Positions 1-5,685 of a stretch of 6,154 nt of DNA are shown piece after piece. Below the pieces are notes generated by a model that was given only the letters and a program-made list of their open reading frames with translations, did no database searches and was not told the DNA's origin. Where the stretch lies: positions 1 through 6,154 of the forward strand of contig CAJAHC010000232.1 in NCBI GenBank assembly GCA_903939355.1, read 5' to 3'. Made by a program: the position numbers and the translations under genes. Every line of letters begins with the position of its first letter. The stretch's first letter is position 1. This stretch comes from an uncultured Methylococcaceae bacterium. Its GTDB lineage: Bacteria > Pseudomonadota > Gammaproteobacteria > Methylococcales > Methylomonadaceae.

Positions 1-1185
1 AAGAAGTTTCATTTTAAAGCTCGCAGGGGCTCTGGCAGGACTCTCACTATGGCAAAAACCATCTATTGCAACCACTCACGCAATACAAGAAGCTATTGTG
101 TTAGATTCGCTAACAAGCAAAGAAGGGTTAATTAAGAAAACCTACCGCCCACCCAACTTTGAAACACCAATTAATTATTTCAATACGGTGTTTACTCCTA
201 ATAAGCACTTTTTTGTACGTTACCACCATGCTCTAATTCCCGAAATTAAAGCTGATGACTGGCGCTTATCCATCGGTGGCGATGCAATTAACAAGCCCCT
301 TAGTTTTACTCTAAAACAATTACAAACAGACTTCAAATCAGTCGAAATAGCTGCGCTTTGTCTATGCTCCGGAAATCGTCGTAGCCTATTTCAATCGCCT
401 GTGCCGGGTGTACAATGGGCTCTGGGGCTATGGGTAATGCAGTCTGGCGTGGCATTCGTTTAAAGGATGTGCTGAAGGCAACAGGAATTAAGCAATCTGC
501 CTTGGAGGTCAGCTTTAATGGTGCTGACTCCGGCATGCTTAGAACAACACCTGACTTTATCAAAAGTCTACCTCTTGAAAAAGTATTGAATGAAAACACC
601 TTGATCGCTTTTGAAATGAATGGAGAACCTTTACCTCATTGGAATGGTTTTCCTGCGCGCCTTATTATTCCGGGTTGGGCGGCTACCTATTGGATTAAGC
701 ATCTGACTGAGATAAATATACTGTCAAAACCTCTGGATAACTTTTGGATGAAAACCGCTTACCGTATACCAAAAGAAGGTTTTCAATCGGGACAATTTAT
801 GTCACAAGAAACCAAAATGAATATGCCTATAACGGAACTCGTTGTAAATTCATTAATTACTAATCTGGTTGATAATCAAATCTTCTCTTCCGAGAAACCA
901 ATAGTAATCAATGGGGTCGCTTGGGACAAAGGCGATGGTATTCAACGAGTAGAAATTTCTACAGATGGCGGTAACACTTGGCAACTAACAACACTCCAAA
1001 AAGACTATGGACGCTTCTCCTGGCGACAATGGCAATATGACCTAAAACCAACGCATACTGGAGAATATCGGATCATAGCTCGAGCAACTAGCATGTCTGG
1101 AATGACTCAACCTCTAGAACCTGTTACCAACCCTTCAGGTTACCATCACAATGCTCTGCAAACCATTAGCATTAAATTAATTTGA
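1..1185 (+). pseudogene. sorA: SorA-type sulfite dehydrogenase (molybdopterin) catalytic subunit, 5' partial, frameshifted
   Basis: Periplasmic sulfite:cytochrome c oxidoreductase catalytic subunit, which oxidises sulfite to sulfate at a molybdenum cofactor. The first complete codon is at base 2. Translation there begins RSFILKLAGALAGLSLW, the tail of a twin-arginine signal peptide, so only a few N-terminal residues are off-window. The oxidoreductase Mo-binding domain shows the active-site VRYHHA (Arg codon 218-220, His codon 224-226) and CSGNRRS with the Mo-ligand Cys at 365-367. After the break it continues with GMGNAVW-like sequence, GFPARLIIPGWAATYW and WMKTAYRIP, then the C-terminal Mo-co dimerisation domain (VEISTDGGNTW, NPSGYHHNALQ). 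The frame changes from 2 to 1 at 417-419; the two halves together give about 394 residues, near the roughly 400 of the family. Unrepaired, the first frame stops at 461-463. The downstream cytochrome gene supports SorA over other sulfite-oxidase relatives. I am confident of the family but unsure whether the break is real. Confidence 0.85.
417..419 (+). other. Frameshift site in sorA: one G apparently missing from a G run
   Basis: Upstream of this point the family sequence is read in frame 2 and ends in GVQW; downstream it is read in frame 1 and begins GSGAMGNAVWRG. Inserting one G into the GGG run (TGGG to TGGGG) joins these as GVQWGSGAMGNAVWRG, the pattern expected for this family, with no residue lost or gained. 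The exact join places the indel within one or two bases. A homopolymer is a typical site for both polymerase slippage and sequencing error. Confidence 0.85.
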
Positions 1186-1190
1186 GAGAG
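1184..1190 (+). promoter_or_regulatory. Shine-Dalgarno site of sorB, overlapping the sorA stop codon
   Basis: The purine run GAGAGAG shares its first two bases with the sorA TGA stop (1183-1185) and lies 5 bases before the sorB ATG at 1196. It is the clearest ribosome binding site in the window. Its position over the sorA stop suggests coupled translation of the two subunits, which the sorA frameshift would disturb. Confidence 0.6.
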
Positions 1191-1195
1191 TCAAA

Positions 1196-1471
1196 ATGCC
1201 AATACTTTTTTTGTTAATAACTCTTTTCACTAGCCCGGCAATATCAGGAGAAAGTCAGATACATTTAAAAGAAGATCTGGGCAAAGAAAATATAATTAGC
1301 CAATGTTCTATTTGCCATAGCGCTGACTATATCACTATGCATGCTAAAATTCTGGATAGATCCGGTTGGGAGAAAACAGTAAATAAAATGATTAATGTAA
1401 TGGGTGCGCCCATCAATGATACTGATAAAAAGATCATTATTGATTATTTGGTAAAAAATTATGGTAAATAA
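1196..1471 (+). CDS. sorB: SorB-like monohaem cytochrome c subunit of sulfite dehydrogenase
   Basis: A 91-residue secreted c-type cytochrome that would accept electrons from the SorA molybdenum centre and pass them to the respiratory chain. Residues 1-18 form a short hydrophobic signal peptide (MPILFLLITLFTSPAISG) whose n-region unusually carries no positive charge. One covalent haem site is seen, CSICH at residues 37-41, with His41 as proximal ligand. The distal ligand is probably Met65 in the WEKTVNKM segment; Met69 is the alternative. The C-terminal GAPI...IIDYLVKNYG ending is typical of small SorB-like monohaem cytochromes. Ten bases separate it from the sorA stop, so the two form an operon. 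The start is fixed by the Shine-Dalgarno site and by an in-frame stop at 1178-1180. The frame is intact although sorA is broken. The cytochrome assignment is firm; the name SorB rests largely on the neighbour. Confidence 0.85.
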   Translation: MPILFLLITLFTSPAISGESQIHLKEDLGKENIISQCSICHSADYITMHAKILDRSGWEKTVNKMINVMGAPINDTDKKIIIDYLVKNYGK

Positions 1472-1474
1472 AAG

Positions 1475-1498
1475 AGCTAATGCCACATCAAGTTAGCT
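1475..1498 (+). other. Small hairpin after sorB, not a clear terminator
   Basis: AGCTAA (1475-1480) and TTAGCT (1493-1498) can pair with a 12-base loop, starting 4 bases after the sorB stop. There is no T tract after it (the next bases are ACCATAACAAAAT) and the stem is weak, so it is at best a minor 3'-end structure. Confidence 0.2.
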
Positions 1499-1564
1499 AC
1501 CATAACAAAATATAATAGTTAAAAAATAGCACTTTAATTTAGTAGCAGATAGTTTGTGAGCCCA

Positions 1565-1595
1565 TTGAACACCCTACAGATCCAGTGACTATAAT
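1565..1595 (+). promoter_or_regulatory. Possible sigma-70 promoter for cca-yajQ
   Basis: A perfect -10 hexamer TATAAT (1590-1595) lies 19 bases after TTGAAC (1565-1570), a 4/6 match to the -35 consensus. The spacer is two bases longer than ideal. Transcription would start near 1602 and leave a leader of about 128 bases before cca. AT-rich sequence produces such matches by chance, so this is only a candidate. Confidence 0.35.
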
Positions 1596-1607
1596 GCCCA
1601 GATCTGT
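1576..1607. repeat. Inverted repeat flanking the candidate -10 box
   Basis: ACAGATC at 1576-1582 and GATCTGT at 1601-1607 are perfect 7-base inverted arms separated by 18 bases that include the TATAAT at 1590-1595. The layout could be an operator overlapping a promoter or a small RNA hairpin. No regulator is implied by the sequence. Confidence 0.3.
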
Positions 1608-1703
1608 TTCTATAAATACCGGCAGATAAACACTCCAAAAACTACACTTTAGCAAGTCTGTATGACAGTTTTTGTTTGGTTTTAAGCATGTTATTCTAAC
1701 CAC

Positions 1704-1730
1704 ATGACACTCAACACTTACCTAAATTAA
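1704..1730 (+). other. Eight-codon mini-ORF whose stop overlaps the cca start
   Basis: ATG at 1704 opens a frame reading MTLNTYLN and stopping at TAA 1728-1730; the last A is also the first base of the cca ATG (TAATG). Neither start has a visible Shine-Dalgarno sequence. A TATTCT at 1692-1697 would put a transcription start at about 1704, but no good -35 element accompanies it. It may be a translational-coupling leader or chance. Confidence 0.2.
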
Positions 1731-2962
1731 TGGAAATATATCTTGTTGGAGGAGCTGTTCGGGATAAATTACTTAATTATCCTGTTAGAGAAAAAGATTG
1801 GGTAGTGATCGGTGAAACAGCTGAATCAATGGTAAAACAAGGATATCGTCCTGTAGGAAAAGATTTTCCTGTATTTCTTCATCCCAAAAGCCATGATGAA
1901 TATGCACTTGCCAGAACTGAACGAAAAACCGCACCCGGTTACAAGGGCTTTACTATTCATGCGTCCCCTGAAGTGACTCTTGAGCAAGATTTAATTCGCC
2001 GTGATTTAACCATCAATGCCATAGCCATGTCAGCAGATGGTCAGCTTATCGATCCTTATGGCGGACAATGCGATCTAAAAAATAAAATATTTCGGCATAT
2101 TTCTCCCGCTTTTGCAGAAGATCCTGTGCGTATCCTACGTGTAGCGCGTTTCGCAGCACGCTACGCCTATCTTGGCTTTACCCTAGCAGAAGAAACCAAG
2201 GCATTAATGATATCAATGGTTGCAAGCGGTGAAGTCGACCACCTTGTTCCTGAAAGGGTGTGGGCAGAATTACTTAAAGCACTTAAGGAAAAAACGCCAA
2301 CAGCTTTTTTTTATACTTTAAAAGACTGTCATGCTCTGGCTAAAATATTCCCTGAGATAAACTGTTTATTTGGCGTACCACAACCGGAAAAATATCACCC
2401 GGAAATTGATACCGGCCTGCACACTATGCTTTGTTTGGAACAAGCCACTCGCTTATCTGATAAACCCGAAGTTAGATTTGCAGCACTCGTTCATGACCTT
2501 GGTAAAGGTATTACATCCAAAAGTAACTGGCCACATCACCATGGACATGAAACAATTGGCCTGCCGATTCTGCATAAATTATGTGCTCGCTTGCGCGTCC
2601 CTAATACTTATAAAGCACTCGCAACAAATGTCATGCAATATCATACTCATTGTCATAAGGCATTTGAATTAAAAGCCTCAACAATAACAGATCTCTTGGG
2701 TATGTTGGGTGCATTTAAGGATAACAATCGTCTGTTTGATTTTTTACTGGCATGTGAAGCCGATGCCAAAGGCCGAACCGGTCTTGAGCAGGCGTCCTAT
2801 CCTCAAGCAGAAATGCTAAAGCTTGCCAATCATGCCGCTAGCTCAATTAATACTGACAGTATTCTAAATAGTGACCTAAAAGGAGACAAAATAGGCTCAG
2901 CAATCCATCAGTTACGTATTAAATCAGTCACTGAGGCTATTAATAACTATAAACAGTTGTAA
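1730..2962 (+). CDS. cca: Multifunctional CCA-adding tRNA nucleotidyltransferase with HD domain
   Basis: Cytoplasmic enzyme that builds or repairs the 3'-terminal CCA of tRNAs without a nucleic-acid template, using CTP and ATP. At 410 residues it matches the length of the E. coli protein and aligns along its full length. The N-terminal class II nucleotidyltransferase head has GGAVRD (7-12), the metal-binding pair at Glu21/Asp23 (EKDW), and RRDLTINA (90-97). EDPVRILRVARFAARY (130-145) and PERVWAEL (174-181) follow as nucleotide-selecting and neck motifs. The C-terminal HD domain shows HD at 255-256 and HHGH at 270-273, which in E. coli gives 2',3'-cyclic phosphodiesterase and phosphatase activity. 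The first carboxylate of the usual DxD is Glu here, a conservative change. The start is fixed by the MxIYLVGGAVRD alignment although no Shine-Dalgarno is visible. It probably forms an operon with yajQ, 38 bases downstream. Confidence 0.97.
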   Translation: MEIYLVGGAVRDKLLNYPVREKDWVVIGETAESMVKQGYRPVGKDFPVFLHPKSHDEYALARTERKTAPGYKGFTIHASPEVTLEQDLIRRDLTINAIAMSADGQLIDPYGGQCDLKNKIFRHISPAFAEDPVRILRVARFAARYAYLGFTLAEETKALMISMVASGEVDHLVPERVWAELLKALKEKTPTAFFYTLKDCHALAKIFPEINCLFGVPQPEKYHPEIDTGLHTMLCLEQATRLSDKPEVRFAALVHDLGKGITSKSNWPHHHGHETIGLPILHKLCARLRVPNTYKALATNVMQYHTHCHKAFELKASTITDLLGMLGAFKDNNRLFDFLLACEADAKGRTGLEQASYPQAEMLKLANHAASSINTDSILNSDLKGDKIGSAIHQLRIKSVTEAINNYKQL

Positions 2963-3000
2963 AATACCCAACACTTTAAATCAATTTTTAATTTAAGCCC

Positions 3001-3483
3001 ATGCCCACATTTGACATCATTTCTGAATTTGATAATCACGAAGTTAAAAATGCCATTGTTCAAGCGAATAAAGAAGTAACTACTCGCTTTGACTTTAAAG
3101 GTTCAAATTCTATTTTTGAACTCACCGATGACAAGATTGTTATGATTTCTGAGTCTACTTTTCAGTTACAACAAATGTTTAGTGTCGTCTGTACAAAACT
3201 AAGTCGGCGCGGTATAGATGTTGCCTGCATGGATGTTGGTGATGCCAAAGGCAGTGGAAAAATGATGCGCCAAGAAATCATACTAAAACAAGGCCTGGAT
3301 TCAACTGTTGCCAAAAAAATAGTCAAATTAATTAAAGACAAAAAACTAAAGGTACAAGCTGCTATACAAGGGGATAAAGTTAGAGTAACGGGGAAAAAAC
3401 GTGACGACTTACAAGAAGTTATTCAAATGCTAAGAGATGAAAAACTGGAAACACCTTTGCAATATGATAATTTTAGGGATTAA
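3001..3483 (+). CDS. yajQ: YajQ family nucleotide-binding protein
   Basis: A 160-residue cytoplasmic protein of the YajQ/UPF0234 family. It has two ferredoxin-like (RRM-like) halves; family members bind nucleotides or RNA, and some, shown in Xanthomonas, bind cyclic di-GMP and act as signalling effectors. Family signatures seen here are the N-terminal MPTFDIISEFD, TRFDFKGS (28-35), ISESTFQ (49-55), LKQGLDSTVAKKIVKLIKD (95-113), KVQAAIQGDKVRVTGKKRDDLQ (117-138) and the NFRD terminus, with the usual length. The spacer after cca (2963-3000) is AT-rich, with no clear promoter, terminator or Shine-Dalgarno, so read-through from cca is likely. The TAA stop at 3481-3483 directly abuts the stop of the convergent rsmE. 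Which ligand this protein binds cannot be read from the sequence. Confidence 0.96.
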   Translation: MPTFDIISEFDNHEVKNAIVQANKEVTTRFDFKGSNSIFELTDDKIVMISESTFQLQQMFSVVCTKLSRRGIDVACMDVGDAKGSGKMMRQEIILKQGLDSTVAKKIVKLIKDKKLKVQAAIQGDKVRVTGKKRDDLQEVIQMLRDEKLETPLQYDNFRD

Positions 3484-3486
3484 TCA
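3478..3486. other. Zero-gap convergent stop junction of yajQ and rsmE
   Basis: The yajQ stop TAA (3481-3483) and the rsmE stop, read TGA on the - strand (3484-3486), are adjacent with no intervening base. The palindrome GATTAATC (3478-3485) spans the junction. There is no room for a separate terminator, and I see no GC-rich hairpin with a T tract on either side. Confidence 0.9.
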
Positions 3487-4221
3487 AACCTGTTTGCCAA
3501 AATCACCCCACAACATCTGCACTGCTGCAAGTGCTGCAAGTGAAGCTGTTTCAGTTCTTAATATACGACTACCCAAACGGACTGGAATAAATCCCGCTGC
3601 TTTTGCAATATCGCGTTCCTGAGGAGAAAATCCGCCTTCTGGGCCAGTCAGTAAAGTTACCTTCATGTCTATCGGGGCGACATCTATCAAGGTTAAATCT
3701 GCATAAGGATCAAGAAAAACTTTTAAACCGTTTTGTCGACCTACCCAAAATTGCAACTGCTCTATCTCAGTTAATACAGGTAAAATCGTTCTGCCACTTT
3801 GTTCTGTGGCATGCTGAACAATTTTTTGCCAATGTAATAAACGTTGCGGTTTCTTTTCACCTTTAAACTGCACGACACACCGCTCAGTTAATAGTGGTGT
3901 AATAAAATTAACACCCAGCTCAACTGCTTTTTGAACCGTTAAATCCATTCGGTCGCCTCTTGATATTCCAAGCCCTAAGGTTACCAACAAAGATGATTCG
4001 ACGCTTCTATCCAACCACTGGTTAACCGCAATTATTACTGTTTTACGGTTAACCTCAGAAACTGTAGATAAATATTCGCCACCTTTACCATCAAACAAAA
4101 TAATTTCAGTGTCTTTTTTTAAGCGTAATACCGTTCTAACATAATGGCCATTTTCTTCATCCAACTCTACTTGTTTACCCAAAGTCAATGCTGCTGATGT
4201 ATATACCCTTGATACTCGCAT
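3484..4221 (-). CDS. rsmE: 16S rRNA (uracil(1498)-N3)-methyltransferase RsmE
   Basis: SPOUT-class methyltransferase that uses SAM to make m3U1498 in helix 44 of 16S rRNA, acting on the assembled small subunit. The 245-residue length is normal for the family. The N-terminal PUA-like RNA-binding domain begins MRVSRVY and contains HYVRTVLRLKKDTEI (26-40). The C-terminal trefoil-knot domain shows GDRMDLTVQKAVELGV (89-104), ATEQSGR (138-144), the SAM-binding GPEGGFSPQE (193-202) and LGSRILRTETA (216-226). The ATG at 4219-4221 lies one base after the bioA stop. A weak purine stretch (AGAGA) in the last bioA codons may serve as ribosome binding site, so translation is probably coupled to bioA. It should be co-transcribed from the bioA promoter or from further upstream. 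Confidence 0.96.
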   Translation of the reverse strand: MRVSRVYTSAALTLGKQVELDEENGHYVRTVLRLKKDTEIILFDGKGGEYLSTVSEVNRKTVIIAVNQWLDRSVESSLLVTLGLGISRGDRMDLTVQKAVELGVNFITPLLTERCVVQFKGEKKPQRLLHWQKIVQHATEQSGRTILPVLTEIEQLQFWVGRQNGLKVFLDPYADLTLIDVAPIDMKVTLLTGPEGGFSPQERDIAKAAGFIPVRLGSRILRTETASLAALAAVQMLWGDFGKQV

Positions 4222-4222
4222 A

Positions 4223-5572
4223 CTAATCTCTAACTGCCGCTTCTAGGCCATCCCAAGCGACCTGTGCGATTAGCAATAACTCTTCTTCAGTAATAATATA
4301 AGGCGGCATAAAATAAATAACGTTGCCTAATGGTCGTAATATAACTCCTTTAGAAAGAGCGTACTGATAGACCCTATATCCTCGGCGTTCTTGCCACGCA
4401 TAAGGCTCTCGAGTGTGCTTATTTTTAACCATCTCAATAGCCAGTATCATGCCTGTTTGTCTGACTTCAGCAACATGAGGATGATCCTTAAACCGCTCAG
4501 CCATTTTTCCCATAATCACAGACAACTGCTTATTATTTTCGATAACATTATGCTGCTCGAAAATATCCAGCGTCGCAAGCCCTGCTCTGCACGCCAATGC
4601 ATTTCCCGTATAACTATGGGAATGTAGAAAAGCAGTTAATTTTTGGTAATCATCATAAAATGCCTGATAAATTTTATGACTCGTTAACACTGCTGACAAC
4701 GGTAAATATCCCCCTGTTAAGCCTTTAGACAAGCACATAAAATCAGGGCTTATATTTGCTTGCTCGCAGGCGAATAAGGTTCCTGTACGACCAAAACCAA
4801 CAGCTACTTCATCAACTATTAAATGCACCTGGTATTTATCACAAGCTGCACGTAGTAGTTTTAAATATACTGGATCATACATCCGCATATTACCAGCACA
4901 CTGCACTAACGGTTCAACAATGACTGCACTTACCGTTTCTGAATATTTTTGTAAGGTCTTTTCCATCAACGTAAAACGACGTGTGGAATAATCTGCCCAT
5001 GATTCCCCTCTTTCGCGATAATAACAGTCAGGACTTGGAACAGTTATCACATCCATCAATAACGGTGCATATGTATCTTTATATAACTGCACATTACCGA
5101 CAGCTAGAGCCCCCAAGGTTTCACCATGATAACTGTTTTCAAGTGTAATAAATTTTACTTTCTGTGTTTGGCCCAAGTTTTGCCAATAGTGAAAGCTCAT
5201 TTTAAGAGCGACTTCAACTGCAGCAGATCCATTATCAGCAAGAAAACACCGCTCAAGTCCATAGGGAGCTACTTCAATCAATTTTTCTGCCAGCTTAATT
5301 GCGGATTCATGAGTAAATCCTGCAAAAATAACATGTTCCAGAGTATCAAGTTGATCTTTTAAAGCAGCATTTATATAGGGGTTAGCATGACCGAACAGAT
5401 TAACCCACCACGAACTTATTGCATCCAAATAGTGGTTACCATCAAAATCTTCTAGCCAAACACCCTGACCTTTTTTTATGGGGATAATGGGGGAAGTTTC
5501 GTGGTCTTTCATTTGTGTGCACGGATGCCACAAAACTGATAAATCACGATTTGAAAAGGACTGATTAGTCAT
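4223..5572 (-). CDS. bioA: Adenosylmethionine-8-amino-7-oxononanoate aminotransferase (DAPA synthase)
   Basis: PLP-dependent class III aminotransferase of biotin synthesis. It converts 8-amino-7-oxononanoate (KAPA) to 7,8-diaminononanoate, classically with SAM as amino donor. The 449-residue protein has the N-terminal WHPCTQMKDHE (15-25), SSWW (53-56), the phosphate-binding NGSAAVE region (114-120), SYHGE (147-151), VDEVAVGFGRTG with the PLP-pyridine Asp254, the Schiff-base Lys283 in LSKGLTGG, SYTGN (320-324), and LRPLGNVIYFMPPYI with Arg413 for the substrate carboxylate. The position of E. coli Tyr17 (HPYT) is Cys18 here, as I recall is common outside enterics. No other biotin genes are in the window, so bioA is separate from any bioBFHCD cluster. 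It lies between metF and rsmE on the same strand. The ATG at 5570-5572 has no clear Shine-Dalgarno; its place is set by the family N-terminus. Confidence 0.96.
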   Translation of the reverse strand: MTNQSFSNRDLSVLWHPCTQMKDHETSPIIPIKKGQGVWLEDFDGNHYLDAISSWWVNLFGHANPYINAALKDQLDTLEHVIFAGFTHESAIKLAEKLIEVAPYGLERCFLADNGSAAVEVALKMSFHYWQNLGQTQKVKFITLENSYHGETLGALAVGNVQLYKDTYAPLLMDVITVPSPDCYYRERGESWADYSTRRFTLMEKTLQKYSETVSAVIVEPLVQCAGNMRMYDPVYLKLLRAACDKYQVHLIVDEVAVGFGRTGTLFACEQANISPDFMCLSKGLTGGYLPLSAVLTSHKIYQAFYDDYQKLTAFLHSHSYTGNALACRAGLATLDIFEQHNVIENNKQLSVIMGKMAERFKDHPHVAEVRQTGMILAIEMVKNKHTREPYAWQERRGYRVYQYALSKGVILRPLGNVIYFMPPYIITEEELLLIAQVAWDGLEAAVRD

Positions 5573-5589
5573 GATTAATGTGACTTAAT

Positions 5590-5685
5590 AATTTGCAATG
5601 CCGAAATGTGAAAGATACAATTTTATCAGTGAATTAACAACCAAATTGCAATAACCATCATTTACATTGTGAATTAATTTGCAAT
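5590..5685. repeat. Three TTGCAA-centred sites around the bioA upstream region
   Basis: AATTTGCAAT occurs at 5590-5599 and again at 5676-5685, and the near-inverted AAATTGCAAT at 5643-5652. All are centred on the palindrome TTGCAA (5593-5598, 5646-5651, 5679-5684). Centre spacings are 53 and 33 bases, close to 5 and 3 helical turns. GTGAATTAA is also repeated directly at 5629-5637 and 5669-5677, just beside the second and third sites. The third site lies in the last codons of metF. Together they resemble a multi-site operator around the candidate bioA promoter, but AT-rich composition makes chance possible. Confidence 0.35.
5612..5640 (-). promoter_or_regulatory. Possible sigma-70 promoter for bioA-rsmE
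   Basis: On the - strand TTGTTA (5640-5635) and TATCTT (5617-5612) stand 17 bases apart, each matching consensus at 4 of 6 positions. Transcription would start near 5605 and give a leader of about 33 bases. It lies wholly in the 85-base metF-bioA spacer and between two TTGCAA sites. The match is modest and the region is very AT-rich. Confidence 0.35.

Noticed and set aside
401..425. Programmed -1 ribosomal frameshifting as the reason for the split sorA frames
   Set aside because: A -1 slip after TGG would give the right protein, but there is no slippery heptamer in the zero frame, no obvious downstream stimulatory structure, and no known case in this family. A one-base indel in a G run is simpler.
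415..1185. A separate short protein starting at the ATG at 415
   Set aside because: It would start in the middle of the molybdenum domain without the Mo-ligand Cys or a signal peptide. The ATG is the out-of-frame reading of a conserved Gln-Trp pair, so this is the second half of a broken sorA.
1265..1486. Reverse-strand open frame opposite sorB
   Set aside because: It mirrors the haem-cytochrome coding sequence, has no family resemblance I recognise, and has no independent promoter or ribosome binding site.
1475..1498. Intrinsic terminator after sorB
   Set aside because: The hairpin is only six base pairs, mostly A/T, with a 12-base loop and no T tract after it.
2370..2672. 100-codon + strand frame inside cca
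   Set aside because: It lies wholly within the conserved HD-domain part of cca in another frame, and its translation shows no domain.
3603..3866. Forward frames opposite rsmE, and similar ones opposite bioA at 4391-4627 and 5126-5362
   Set aside because: All are antisense to strongly conserved coding sequence, and none resembles a protein.
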